Assembly (NCBI GenBank): GCA_017656265.1
Contig: JACDOD010000010.1
Span: forward strand, 1-64,000
Reading direction: 5' to 3'
DNA from: Bacillaceae bacterium
Lineage (GTDB): Bacteria; Bacillota; Bacilli; Bacillales; Alkalibacillaceae
Length of the DNA: 64,000 nt
The position numbers were made by a program, and so were the translations under genes. The notes beneath the pieces are model-generated. The model had not been told where the DNA came from. It made no database searches and was given only the letters and a program-made list of their open reading frames with translations. Shown here piece by piece: positions 1 to 8,992 of the stretch (position 1 is the stretch's first letter; the number at the start of each line of letters is the position of its first letter).

Positions 1-61
1 TATGACCCACTCTTTTTTTGATTTGTTTTTACACAATTATATGGACTTAATCGATTCGGCT

Positions 62-250
62 CCGTGGTTGTAGGATTATTTCCTCCAGTTGTAGAATTCC
101 CTCCTGGAATTGTAGAAAAATTCTCCTCAGTTGCAGAATTCTAAACAGAAATTGCAAATAAATCCCTCCAGTTGTAGATTTCTCTCCTCCAGTTGCAGAA
201 ATCGTTACTCCAGCTGGAGACTTCCTAACATATCTGCTCCAGTGCTTGAA
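62..250. repeat. Degenerate ~21-bp direct repeats (CTCCAGTTGTAG-type)
   Basis: About seven or eight imperfect copies of a CTCCAGTTGYAGAAWT unit begin near 83, 101, 123, 144, 166, 187, 208 and 237, a spacing close to 21 bp. No plausible ORF covers the stretch. It lies downstream of the acyl-CoA synthetase gene. The rest of 1-410 shows no gene. Confidence 0.6.
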
Positions 251-410
251 TTCTCAAGATTTCATTACTTTTAAAAAAACAATCCCCGGCCAGTGCCAAT
301 CTCTCAATGACCAGGGGCTCTTCGTAAAGGGAGTTTTTCAAAATTCGCTTGCCTGAAATACTCCCATGCATTCATTTTTCAAATACGGAATTCTGCCTAA
401 CGCCTCCCTT

Positions 411-2000
411 TTAGTTCACCTTTTTTGTTCCTTTCCAGTGTTGTTCACGCAATCGGTATTTCTGCAGTTTTCCGGTTGCGGTTTTGGGCAGGCTGTCAAC
501 AAATTCGACGGCTTTTGGTGCTTTGAAGTGGGCCATGTTGTCCCGACAGTAGTCGATGATTTCCTGCTCGGTTATGCTGGTGTTTTCTTTCAGGACGATG
601 ATGGCTTTTGGCACCTCGCCCCATTTTTCATCGGGGATGGCGATGACGGCTACTTCCAGTACATCCGGATGTTTGTACAGTACGCCTTCCACTTCGGTGG
701 AGGAGATGTTTTCCCCGCCGGAGATGATCAGGTCTTTGGCCCGGTCGCGGATTTCAATGTATCCGTCCGGGTGGGTGACGGCGAGGTCTCCGGTGTGGAA
801 CCATCCGTCTTTAATGGCTTCGGCTGTTTTTTCCGGATCCTTGTAGTACCCTTTCATGACCACGTTTCCTCTGGTGACGATCTCACCCAGTTCCTCTCCG
901 TTCCATTCCACTTCTTCTCCGTCCGGGCTGATGACTTTGGTTTCGCCGTTCAGCGCGAGCTCAATGCCCTGTCTCGCTTTGATGGTGGCCTGTTCTTCCG
1001 GAGATTTTTTGTCAAATTCGTTTTTCCATTCGCAGTACAGAATAAATGGTGCGGTTTCGGTCAGGCCGTACACATGGATCATCTCAAGCCCTAAAATTTC
1101 CTGTGCTTTCTGAATCAGTGCAGCGGCCGGCGGTGACCCTGCAGTTGCCATGCGCGGATTGGTGGTAACTTTGGTTTCTTTTGCTTTTGGATGATTGACG
1201 AGCATGTTCACGACGGTAGGGGCACCGCACAACAGGGTGATGCCTTTTTCTTCAAACAAATCCAGAATGTACGGCGGATCGACTTTTCGCAGGCACACAT
1301 GGGTGGCTCCGGCTGCGGTAATGGCCCAGACGCCTCCCCAGCCATTGGCATGGAACATCGGCAGCGTGTGCAGGTAGACATCATCGTGCTGGACCTGAAG
1401 ATGGTACATATAGTTGACCGCATTAATATAGTTGCCCCGGTGGGTTTGCATGACTCCCTTTGGTCTGGAAGTGGTGCCGCTTGTGTAGTTGATCGTAATC
1501 AGCTGATTTTCATCGATATCTACTTCCGGCGGCTGGTGACCGGCTGCCTGTTCGAGAAAGGTCTCGTATTCCACGCTGTCGAGGGTAGTGGAATACCCCT
1601 CAGCAGGTGCCACGATAATTTGCTCCAGTGACAGGTTATCTGCGATTTTTTCAATCGGCTCAACAAATTCTGCATCCACGATGAGCATTTTGGAATCGCT
1701 GTGATTGATAATGTACTCCATGTCCGCTGCTGAAATCCGGTAATTTAATGGAACCATTACGGCTCCGATCTGGCAGATGCCGTAAAAACACTCCAGCATA
1801 TAGTGGGTGTTGGGCAGCATCACCGCTACATGGTCACCTTCCCGAATGCCGGCCTGATGAAGGGCGGCAGACAGCTGGTCCACCCGCTCACCAAATTGTT
1901 TATAGGTGAAGGTCTTGTCCCCATCGATGACAGCTACTTTTTCCGGATAATACTTAATGGCCCTCCGCTTCCAGTCCAGAGGAGTAAGCGAGGTAATCAT
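411..2000 (-). CDS. Acyl-CoA synthetase (AMP-forming), fatty-acid CoA ligase family
   Basis: A 529-residue member of the ANL superfamily that should activate a carboxylic acid to acyl-AMP and then to acyl-CoA in the cytoplasm. The P-loop-like A3 motif YTSGTTSRPKGV is near residue 172, the A5 motif YGLTET is near 315, the A8 hinge motif (GYIEIRDRAKDLIISGGEN) is near 415-433, and the catalytic lysine motif PKTATGKLQK is close to the C-terminus. Length is normal for medium/long-chain acyl-CoA synthetases. The start is preceded by a GGAG-type RBS. The gene is monocistronic, with no clear FadR-type operator upstream. The chain length of the substrate cannot be told from sequence; long- or medium-chain fatty acid is the usual annotation. 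Confidence 0.9.
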   Translation of the reverse strand: MITSLTPLDWKRRAIKYYPEKVAVIDGDKTFTYKQFGERVDQLSAALHQAGIREGDHVAVMLPNTHYMLECFYGICQIGAVMVPLNYRISAADMEYIINHSDSKMLIVDAEFVEPIEKIADNLSLEQIIVAPAEGYSTTLDSVEYETFLEQAAGHQPPEVDIDENQLITINYTSGTTSRPKGVMQTHRGNYINAVNYMYHLQVQHDDVYLHTLPMFHANGWGGVWAITAAGATHVCLRKVDPPYILDLFEEKGITLLCGAPTVVNMLVNHPKAKETKVTTNPRMATAGSPPAAALIQKAQEILGLEMIHVYGLTETAPFILYCEWKNEFDKKSPEEQATIKARQGIELALNGETKVISPDGEEVEWNGEELGEIVTRGNVVMKGYYKDPEKTAEAIKDGWFHTGDLAVTHPDGYIEIRDRAKDLIISGGENISSTEVEGVLYKHPDVLEVAVIAIPDEKWGEVPKAIIVLKENTSITEQEIIDYCRDNMAHFKAPKAVEFVDSLPKTATGKLQKYRLREQHWKGTKKVN

Positions 2001-2196
2001 TCTCCATCAGCTCCTTTTGAATTTTTTCCTGTATAAATCTGGCTCCCGGCCGCTCCTGAAGTCAAACACACACCTTATGTAAAAATGACCGATTTATATC
2101 GTGATGAATTTATTTGATTTATATTGGCGGAGCAGCCCATTTATTCTTTTCATGTCCAATATTCCTGGAGAAAAGGACCATTACCCGGAGGAGCGC

Positions 2197-2406
2197 TTAC
2201 TGCTCCTCCTCATACAGCTGATATAAATCATCTATCCGCTTCTCTTCGACCTCCCATTCTGTCTTTTTCTCTAGAAGGATATCAACTATATCCGATATGG
2301 CGTCATCTTTGCTGTCGTAATGTCCTAAGACTTTCACCAGCATATAGTCAACATTGCCGTTAGGAATCACACTGTAGGTGGAGCTTGAAATGTTTCTGAT
2401 TTTCAT
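2197..2406 (-). CDS. Small conserved-type hypothetical protein
   Basis: A 69-residue acidic, mostly helical protein without membrane segments or recognisable motifs. Its ATG overlaps the stop of the preceding 194-residue gene in the arrangement ATGA, so the two are probably translationally coupled and belong to one operon. The function is unknown to me. Confidence 0.7.
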   Translation of the reverse strand: MKIRNISSSTYSVIPNGNVDYMLVKVLGHYDSKDDAISDIVDILLEKKTEWEVEEKRIDDLYQLYEEEQ

Positions 2407-2987
2407 CTTTTAAGCACTCCTTTTCCTTTAAAAATTGTTTTTTCAAGAAGCTTTTGTAATAATCCCCTGGTTTCATCCAGCTTTTTTTCGACCTCCTGTT
2501 CGACTGCCCAATAATCATCGGTATCAATCAAAATCCTGATCATGCCATCCGCTTTCATTCGCAGCACCCGATCCCGGAACAGCCCCATCGTCAGGAAGTG
2601 ATACAGGGCGAGCCGTGCATTAAAATTTTCATAATAAAATTCATCCTCCGGCGTTAAGTGGTCGGCATCAAACAAATAGCGCTTTCCCTCAATTTCCACC
2701 ACCCCAAACCCCAGACGGACAGCTGTGTCGATATCCACCTCCTTCACTTCAATGACAAAATTCTTCATGTGATGATCTTCATCAATCGGCATAATGCTGA
2801 CGTTGTCCATCCCCCGGTCGTTGAGATAACTGGTAAGAACCTTTTCATTGATGTCAATAAAGTCCGTTTCCTTTGTGCCCGTAAAATAAAAAAATGGATA
2901 ATGGGAATAATCCCCATGATCCATCACAGCATAGGACAAGATTTTGCCCTTTTCCGTATTCAGCTTTAATAATCGCAACGGAATCAC
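2403..2987 (-). CDS. Hypothetical protein, first gene of a two-gene operon
   Basis: A 194-residue soluble protein rich in Asp, Glu and aromatic residues with no signal peptide, membrane segment or motif that I recognise. A good AAGGAGTG ribosome binding site precedes the ATG. It is coupled by a 4-nt overlap to the 69-residue gene downstream, which suggests the two products act together. Function unassigned. Confidence 0.75.
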   Translation of the reverse strand: MIPLRLLKLNTEKGKILSYAVMDHGDYSHYPFFYFTGTKETDFIDINEKVLTSYLNDRGMDNVSIMPIDEDHHMKNFVIEVKEVDIDTAVRLGFGVVEIEGKRYLFDADHLTPEDEFYYENFNARLALYHFLTMGLFRDRVLRMKADGMIRILIDTDDYWAVEQEVEKKLDETRGLLQKLLEKTIFKGKGVLKR

Positions 2988-3150
2988 TCCTTAAAATTTT
3001 TCATTTTTATTTGGGCGGCAACCCCGAATTTTGTACACGTGATTTTTCTTTCATTTACTATGCGATTTTAAATAGAGGTTTGTGTGCAGGAAATTGTATT
3101 TTTTGAATTGAAGCAGCTGCTGTCAGCTAACAATTGCATCTGTTTTTATT

Positions 3151-3179
3151 AAAAAAATCCAGGACTGTCATCCTGGATT
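3151..3179 (-). terminator. Rho-independent terminator of the PadR/HAAS operon
   Basis: A perfect 9-bp stem (AATCCAGGA / TCCTGGATT) with a 6-nt loop, followed on the minus strand by a run of seven Ts. It lies about 90 nt past the stop of the HAAS membrane protein gene. Confidence 0.8.
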
Positions 3180-3268
3180 AACTAATATTGAATGTTGTTA
3201 TGAAGCCCTCTTTCACGAGGGTGACATTAAAGTTTCAAAAACAAGGTGGCTAATCCTAAAAAATATTT

Positions 3269-4120
3269 TTATTCCATCCCTTTGACATACATATTCAGCT
3301 TCTCAATCCACATTTTCAGGCCGGAAACTGATATCACCTGCTGCAGAAATCCATACAGCAAAAAGGTGTTCAAGTAGAGCACGACTCCTTCAGCATTGCC
3401 CTGAAATCTCGCAAAAAATACTCCCAAAAACACCATTGCCCAGAACTGAAAAGTAGAATTGACGAACCGCTTCCACAGGGGGATATAATTGCAGTTCGAT
3501 AAAAGTTTGACTAAAAGCATGACGTACCACATCATATGAATGGTGACAAATTCAAACAGCCCTGATGAACCAGCCAGCCGGTCTAACTGAAGGGAAAACA
3601 GCTGGCTGACATAGAAGTCCAAAGTGAGCGGCGATATACTGAGATCAGCAAACAGATAGACAAAATAGCTATAGATAGCCAGAAAGCCGATCAGAGAAAT
3701 AAATGGATTGTTCATCCGGCTGACGACATACCGATTCAGGAAATAGGCAAACAGCACTGCAAACGGCGGTAGCAGCTGAGGGCTGGCTCCGATCAAAATG
3801 ACAGGACCGATTAAGGCCGCAATAAAACAGATGGCGACAATCATAACTTCCTTTTGTATGTGGAGGTTCATAGAGGATGGATAAGTCTGGTTGACCTCCT
3901 TTTGCAACATTTCAATATCCCCGAACTGCTCTAGAGCAGAATGGATCGCCTCATCCTCTGCTGCTCCTTTTTTCTTAAGTGACTGGTAATGGTCATGAAG
4001 ATGCTGATACCACTCTTCTAAAAGTTCCTTCTTTTCCTGACCTTCGACATGAATTCCCTCTGTCAGTTTCGTTAAATACTCATCAAATTCCCTGACACGC
4101 TTAGGCCCGGACACTGTCAT
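3269..4120 (-). CDS. HAAS-domain membrane protein paired with PadR
   Basis: About 283 residues. The first ~75 residues form the helical HAAS/permease-prefix domain common to genes next to PadR regulators (an acidic helix pair containing EEAIHSALEQFGD-like sequence). Six or so hydrophobic segments follow, with no recognisable transporter motif. The reading frame overlaps the end of the PadR gene by about 20 nt, so the two are co-expressed and probably translationally coupled. The start is uncertain: GTG at 4123, ATG at 4120 or GTG a few codons further in. A direct HAAS-PadR functional link is inferred from the recurrent pairing, not shown here. Confidence 0.8.
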   Translation of the reverse strand: MTVSGPKRVREFDEYLTKLTEGIHVEGQEKKELLEEWYQHLHDHYQSLKKKGAAEDEAIHSALEQFGDIEMLQKEVNQTYPSSMNLHIQKEVMIVAICFIAALIGPVILIGASPQLLPPFAVLFAYFLNRYVVSRMNNPFISLIGFLAIYSYFVYLFADLSISPLTLDFYVSQLFSLQLDRLAGSSGLFEFVTIHMMWYVMLLVKLLSNCNYIPLWKRFVNSTFQFWAMVFLGVFFARFQGNAEGVVLYLNTFLLYGFLQQVISVSGLKMWIEKLNMYVKGME

Positions 4121-4439
4121 CACCTACAATCCGGTGCATCACTTTTTGAAACAGATTCCATTCTTTCTTTTGATCCTGCAATGCCTTAAGGCCACTTCTG
4201 GTCACCCGGTAATACTTTCGGCGCGGCCCGTCGCTGGACCTTTGCCAGTAGCTTTCAACGAGCCCCTTCATCTCCAGCTTTTTGAGAGCCGGATAAAGGG
4301 TCCCCTCCTTATATTGTAAGTAACCCTCACTTAATTCCTCCACTTTTTCCGCAATCTCATAACCGTACATGTCCCTTTCGGAAAGCAGCGACAGGAGAAT
4401 CATACTCGTGCTCCCCTTCAGCATTTCTGTTTTACGCAT
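4101..4439 (-). CDS. PadR family transcriptional regulator
   Basis: A 112-residue winged-helix protein of the PadR type. The N-terminus MLKGSTSMILLSLLSERDMYGYEI and the wing region containing EGTLYPALKKLE are diagnostic (shown only in part). The RBS AGGGGGTG lies just before the ATG. A perfect inverted repeat 33-52 bp upstream is the likely autorepression operator. It forms an operon with the overlapping HAAS membrane protein. The ligand is unknown; PadR proteins often sense small drugs or phenolics. Confidence 0.9.
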   Translation of the reverse strand: MRKTEMLKGSTSMILLSLLSERDMYGYEIAEKVEELSEGYLQYKEGTLYPALKKLEMKGLVESYWQRSSDGPRRKYYRVTRSGLKALQDQKKEWNLFQKVMHRIVGDDSVRA

Positions 4440-4472
4440 ATGGCACCCCCTACATCGTATTACTACTTACTG

Positions 4473-4491
4473 TATATCGTAACACGATATA
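4473..4491. promoter_or_regulatory. Putative PadR operator
   Basis: A perfect palindrome with 8-bp arms and a 3-nt centre (TATATCGT-AAC-ACGATATA), located between the PadR start codon and the upstream region where its promoter should be. Autoregulation through such AT-rich palindromes is typical of PadR proteins. Confidence 0.7.
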
Positions 4492-4763
4492 GTGTGGAAA
4501 GCAATTGGATAGGTGGGGATTTTTATCGTTGACGCGTTTATTCCTCTGTTCTATGTTAAAATATGTAAATATATATTTTCTTATCAAGGTCTTGTTCAGC
4601 AGACATTTTTAATTGATAAATAAAACATGAATCAATTATTTTTCTAGAAATTTTTCGCTTTTCACTTTCTATTTTGGAATACATAAACAAAATCAAGTCC
4701 GAGTATTAGATGATCAAGTATCATTCTGAACACAAGTAATGATAAATATGAGAGGTGGATGAA

Positions 4764-5351
4764 ATGGCAAAGAAAGTTTCTATAGCGACCGTTGCTGTTG
4801 CATTTTGTATCATAAGCGTTTTGTATGTAGGTTCAAAGATTAAAGAATCATCAAATGCTGACCATTCATCAGTACTAACTGTTTCAAATCAAGCGGACAG
4901 CCTTGAAGAAGAGATGTATTGGGTTGATTTAATTGTAAAAGGACATATTACAGAATACATCAAAAGCGGAGAGCAGCATATAGGTGTTGATGTTCCAGAT
5001 CCTGCAATGGATGTAACTGCAGCGAACTTTAAGGTGAATAAGGTGGTTCACGGAAACCTCAATCAACATAACATAACCTTATTTCAACATGGTGATTACT
5101 TTAAGGAAGATCAAAAACAATTTATAAAAAGGGGAGAAGAAGTGTATTTATTACTGTCGAAGCGGCCAGATGGGAAAGGTTACTGGTCCTACAATTTTGA
5201 GGATGGCATATGGTACATACATGAAGGAAAAGTTTATAGTAAATCTAAATTAAAAAAATATCAGCCTCTTAAAAACAAGAGCGTGAAAGAATTTGAAAGA
5301 AGGATAAAAAAAGCTGCTGAAAACAAACAAAAACCAAAAAGTCTTATGTAA
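4764..5351 (+). CDS. Hypothetical membrane-anchored protein
   Basis: A 195-residue protein with one N-terminal hydrophobic segment (about residues 5-23) followed by a polar, probably extracytoplasmic domain that ends in a very lysine-rich tail. I chose the ATG at 4764 because an AGAGGTGG ribosome binding site sits 5 nt before it; an in-frame GTG lies 9 nt upstream inside that RBS. No known domain is recognised. It stands alone between the PadR pair and another single-TM protein. Confidence 0.75.
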   Translation: MAKKVSIATVAVAFCIISVLYVGSKIKESSNADHSSVLTVSNQADSLEEEMYWVDLIVKGHITEYIKSGEQHIGVDVPDPAMDVTAANFKVNKVVHGNLNQHNITLFQHGDYFKEDQKQFIKRGEEVYLLLSKRPDGKGYWSYNFEDGIWYIHEGKVYSKSKLKKYQPLKNKSVKEFERRIKKAAENKQKPKSLM

Positions 5352-5797
5352 AAACCTTTATACACACGATCAGTGTGAAATTACTCTGCCAAAAAAATTT
5401 TATGATGATTTAGGCTTTGGTCAGGAAGCCAATTAAACATAAATTCAAAATGACTATTCTAGGAATATGTTTAGATTCATAATCGGCTGGAAAACCAAGC
5501 AAGGGAATCTGGCCGGGATATCTTCTTATGATGTATTTCATAAGGGGAGAATTACGAGATGGCATATGTGTTTGAAAAGGTCACCATAATCTACCTGTTT
5601 GTTTTGTTTCTGCAAAAAATCTATTCAACAAATTTAACTAATCAGGTATAACAAACGCCCCGTATATTGACATAATTTCTCCATCATCTAGCATTACTTA
5701 ATAACTAAATACTATCACTATGTTAATTTAGTTCTGAAAGAAAAAAGTTTTTTTGTTAAATCATTACATGAGAAGAATTTGTGGGAGGTAAGTAGGC
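5352..5797. other. Gene-free stretch with a possible coding scrap
   Basis: No convincing gene. Just after the preceding CDS a short open stretch (about 5360-5436) reads like the end of an AbrB-type segment (ITLPKKFYDDLGF) before a stop. It is too short to call. The remainder is AT-rich with the promoter region of the next gene. Confidence 0.3.
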
Positions 5798-6364
5798 ATG
5801 CTTTCCAGGAATGAATTAAAAAAGCATGTTAATGTTACAACAATAGTTTTAGTGGGTCTGTTAATCTATTTATTATTCTGGGGAATGGATAAACATCGTC
5901 AAGTCAAAATATTAGAAGACCAAATAACTGAAACTAAGTATAGATTGGTTGAAAGTACCACTGTTCCATTAGACCATGCCTTTGATCAAGTGATTGAACA
6001 ATCTACCAAAGAAAATATGACTCTTCTTTCCCACTCAATAAGGAATCAAACAAGCAGGATCCGATCTTTTATTACAATAGCTTTACCAAAAGAAGAGATA
6101 AGAACTTCTTTGGGTAAGAAGCATTTATTAAATTATCAGTTAGCAGGTGATGTTTTGCTCAATCGGGACGAATTAAGTGATGATGAAATTGAAATTATTA
6201 AACAAATGAAAGAAGCATGGAAAACATTTCATCAAGAGATAGGACCGAGATATTATTGGGTTGACGGTCATTTTATTCTCGGTGCATATGTCAAATTATC
6301 GGAGCGCATGGATGAATATTATAGACAGTTTGAAGTCGGGGATGACATGCTTGAGAGCCATTAA
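5798..6364 (+). CDS. Single-TM hypothetical protein, paralogue of 17238-17747
   Basis: 188 residues: a short cytoplasmic N-terminus, one membrane segment (about 13-30), a coiled-coil-like stretch and a C-terminal helical domain. The block LSDDEIEIIKQMKEAWKTF matches LSDEDIQKLRKVQDLWNEF in the minus-strand gene at 17.2-17.7 kb. Both proteins share the order TM, helix, 'DH.IE', this block, and a Tyr-rich end with a Y-KL segment. Two copies in one window suggest a small lineage-specific family. The function is unknown. The RBS is GGGAGG. Confidence 0.75.
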   Translation: MLSRNELKKHVNVTTIVLVGLLIYLLFWGMDKHRQVKILEDQITETKYRLVESTTVPLDHAFDQVIEQSTKENMTLLSHSIRNQTSRIRSFITIALPKEEIRTSLGKKHLLNYQLAGDVLLNRDELSDDEIEIIKQMKEAWKTFHQEIGPRYYWVDGHFILGAYVKLSERMDEYYRQFEVGDDMLESH

Positions 6365-6572
6365 TGTTAAAACAAATATCTGAGGAATACACCAATAAAC
6401 TTAATAACATTATCTCCCGCTATTTATGAATTAATTTCTTCTCTTTACTTTACCTTTCAGGACTCCCCTATACCCTGGTATATATTAACAATATTTTAAT
6501 ATTTTGATAGACTATACTCATATCTTTTTTAGTGTTAGGAAAAAGTCTATTTTAGAATAATGGGGTGAAATA

Positions 6573-7376
6573 ATGAAGTTTGCTGTTAATTATTCTCACC
6601 AGGCCATAGATTTGCTTGTACAGGAGGCTATTGATGTTGATCTGATTAAATGCCCGGAGTTTGATGAGGATTTCATCACGAAGGTGAGTCAGCATAGACC
6701 TGTTTATATGCATTTTGGATTAGCTACAGGATTAAACAACATCGAACAGTACAATTGGAATAAGGTGAAGTCATTAAAAAAAGTAACTAATACACCGTAT
6801 GTCAATCTTCATCTCATGGCTTTTAGCGAAGATTACGATGGCATACCAGTTGATACAACTGAACCCAAACATGTTCGACTTATAAAAGAACAAGTCATTG
6901 CAGATGTGAAAAAAATTGCCAATCGGTTTGGATCAGAAAATGTAATACTAGAAAATGTGGTCTATCGAGGGAGTGAGGGACATATTCTTCGGCCAATTAT
7001 TGATCCGGAAATTATTACAGAGATTGTAGAAGAAACAGGGTGCGGACTGCTTTTAGATCTTGCTCACGCCCAGTTAACAACTAAATATCTCGATATGGAT
7101 GTATATGACTATGTATCCATGATGCCAGTGGATCATCTTCGTGAACTGCATATAACCGGGATTCAGCATGATGGAAACCGCTACAGGGACAGCATGCCTA
7201 TGACTCACGACGATTGGAATCTTGCAGAATGGGCAATCACCAACATTAAAAGAGGAGATTGGCCTGAACCATGGGCTGTTGCATTTGAATATGGTGGTGT
7301 GGGCTCTAAATTCGAATGGCGGTCAGATCCGAAAGTCCTGGCTGAGCAAGTCCCCCGCTTGAGGGATCTGCTTTAA
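6573..7376 (+). CDS. MNIO-type (DUF692-like) multinuclear iron enzyme
   Basis: A 267-residue TIM-barrel-like protein that resembles the DUF692/MNIO family, which uses two or three non-heme irons to oxidise Cys, Asn or C-terminal residues in peptides (as MbnB, TglH and ChrH do). Family-like elements in order: MHFGL (~47), VNLHLMA (~77), ENVVYRG (~121), LLLDLAHAQ (~157), ELHITGI (~191), a DSMPMTHDDW segment (~207) and AFEYGG (~244). These place the His, Asp, Glu and Asn ligands where the barrel family puts them. No MbnC-like partner or precursor peptide is adjacent. The next gene is a frataxin-like iron chaperone, which fits an iron enzyme. The family assignment is by memory of motifs; the substrate is unknown. 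Confidence 0.65.
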   Translation: MKFAVNYSHQAIDLLVQEAIDVDLIKCPEFDEDFITKVSQHRPVYMHFGLATGLNNIEQYNWNKVKSLKKVTNTPYVNLHLMAFSEDYDGIPVDTTEPKHVRLIKEQVIADVKKIANRFGSENVILENVVYRGSEGHILRPIIDPEIITEIVEETGCGLLLDLAHAQLTTKYLDMDVYDYVSMMPVDHLRELHITGIQHDGNRYRDSMPMTHDDWNLAEWAITNIKRGDWPEPWAVAFEYGGVGSKFEWRSDPKVLAEQVPRLRDLL

Positions 7377-7654
7377 AAATAAGACATAAAGAGGTGCCCA
7401 AAACCTCTTAAAACTGCAGATATGCTCCTCCTCACTTGTAACTGACACAATCAAGTAAAAGAATCATTCGTTTCTTGATCTATTGAAAGAAATAGTATAA
7501 ATTGAGATAATAAATTCTCTTTTGCAGACTATAGATCGTTGCGACAATTCCTATGTCCCCATCAGAAAAATGCAGGAAAGGTGTTGTGTGATAGAACACT
7601 GAATGATCATTAAAAATCTTAATTTTGAATGAATCATTTTTGGGAGGGAACAAT

Positions 7655-8026
7655 ATGGAAGTTTTTGAGGAATATTTAGCGAAAATAGAGCATCCGGAGC
7701 ATCGGGCGAGAACGGAAGAGGTTTTGTCCTGGGTAAGGGAGACATTTCCAAATCTAAATCCAGCCATTAAGTGGAATCAGCCTATGTTTACCGATCATGG
7801 TACATTTATTATTGGATTTAGCGTATCCAAGAAGCATCTTGCGGTTGCACCTGAACGGGCAGGCATCGTTCATTTTTCTGATGAAATAGTGAAGGCTGGC
7901 TATGAGCACAGCAAGATGCTGGTCCGTTTCCCGTGGGACAAGCCGGTTGATTACACACTGCTTGAGAAAATAATCGAGTTTAATATTAAGGATAAAGCGG
8001 ACTGTACCACTTTTTGGCGGAAATAA
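7655..8026 (+). CDS. ydhG: Frataxin-like iron chaperone YdhG/Fra (DUF1801 family)
   Basis: A 123-residue protein almost collinear with B. subtilis YdhG (renamed Fra), an iron-binding protein that supplies iron for Fe-S cluster and heme assembly. Characteristic segments: [38 protein letters not shown] and the C-terminal CTTFWRK. The start at 7655 follows a TGGGAGGG RBS; an in-frame ATG 30 nt upstream lacks one. It lies 278 bp downstream of the MNIO-like gene on the same strand. A 7-bp stem (7389-7409) between them has no T-run, so co-transcription is possible. Confidence 0.88.
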   Translation: MEVFEEYLAKIEHPEHRARTEEVLSWVRETFPNLNPAIKWNQPMFTDHGTFIIGFSVSKKHLAVAPERAGIVHFSDEIVKAGYEHSKMLVRFPWDKPVDYTLLEKIIEFNIKDKADCTTFWRK

Positions 8027-8298
8027 AAAAGATTGTCTTTTGAAGCCGTACTTGCATGTTAAGTTCATCGCTTTATTCTCAAGGATAATTGATATATATT
8101 CGTGATTTGTTATACATATAATAGAAACCATATACTACTTTCCTTCTATGAATTCAGCGATGATCGGTTTCTCGTTTCTGTTACCTCTCAAAAATCCCCT
8201 CATTCAAACACCTTCTATGAAAAGACAAAACCTTCATAATAAACTGGCGATCCTGGACTTTCAAAATTCAACATGGTCTAGTAGTATAGAACAATTAA

Positions 8299-8331
8299 AA
8301 ATGGAAAGGGTGGAAATCCCCCTTTCCATTT
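8299..8331. terminator. Bidirectional hairpin terminator
   Basis: A 12-bp perfect stem (AAATGGAAAGGG / CCCTTTCCATTT) with a 9-nt loop, T/A-rich on both sides. It lies between the convergent ydhG-like gene and the minus-strand gene at 8621. Confidence 0.65.
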
Positions 8332-8364
8332 CTTGCTGTTTACCAGGCAGTCTCCTGTTCGACA

Positions 8365-8460
8365 GGTGCCTGTCACTTCCCGAATTAGCTCGATTTACGT
8401 CGAATACGCTCGCCTCCACACTTTTTTTGCAACAAAAAGTGGGTACTTTTTTTGTACCCC
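8365..8460. repeat. GGTGCCTGTCAC element plus hairpin in a gene-free stretch
   Basis: The 22-bp segment GGTGCCTGTCACTTCCCGAA at 8365-8386 recurs, inverted, at 10870-10892, and its core is found again as an 18-bp inverted repeat at 23280-23390. A second stem, GGGTAC-T7-GTACCC, lies at about 8441-8460. The interval 8037-8620 has no credible gene; open frames across it have no RBS and no protein-like composition. Confidence 0.55.
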
Positions 8461-8620
8461 TTTTATCAAATGTTCGGCTGTCCTGACTAATAGAAACCTT
8501 TCCTATATTTTTTCTCCCCTTGATTCCATTCCCGAACAGTGCCAATGATGGAATGGACGGGCAGATTATCCAAACTGCAGGAATAAGCAGCACTCCAGCG
8601 ATATCTGTTAAATTCCTCGT

Positions 8621-8920
8621 CTACTTCTCTTTTACCAGATGAACCACAAAGGAATCTGCAGTAAATTCTCCCTCAACATAATAATATAAATGCCATTTAT
8701 CCTCATCTTTTAATTGAATGCGAATCGGCAAAGGATCGCCGCTTCGCTGCCTTTCGCTGGCCTGGCGCAAAATCCCTGAACAAAACGAAAAGTGGTTTTC
8801 ACTCTTATTCATTGGAAATATTAAGATCTCTCGGTTTCCTTCTTCTCTTAAAAAAACCGGCTCCTTCCGGCATATCGTCATAAAGGAAAATTCCTCAATA
8901 TACACCTGTTTTCCTTCCAT
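8621..8920 (-). CDS. Hypothetical protein
   Basis: A 99-residue soluble protein with no motif I recognise. I chose the internal ATG at 8920 because AAAGGAGTG precedes it at a good distance; the open frame extends 21 codons further upstream without an RBS. It lies downstream of, and on the same strand as, the polytopic membrane protein at 8993. Confidence 0.65.
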   Translation of the reverse strand: MEGKQVYIEEFSFMTICRKEPVFLREEGNREILIFPMNKSENHFSFCSGILRQASERQRSGDPLPIRIQLKDEDKWHLYYYVEGEFTADSFVVHLVKEK

Positions 8921-8992
8921 CAACCACACTCCTTTCAGTAGCATGTTTATGCACGTAATACGGAGGTCAGAACCCTGGCACAACGCATCATT

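Noticed and set aside
5360-5436. AbrB/antitoxin-like coding scrap (ITLPKKFYDDLGF)
   Set aside because: About 25 codons only, no start or RBS, so it cannot be called as a gene or a reliable remnant.
8261-8593. 110-codon minus-strand frame between ydhG and the gene at 8621
   Set aside because: It runs through a terminator hairpin and the GGTGCCTGTCAC repeat, has no RBS and no protein-like pattern.
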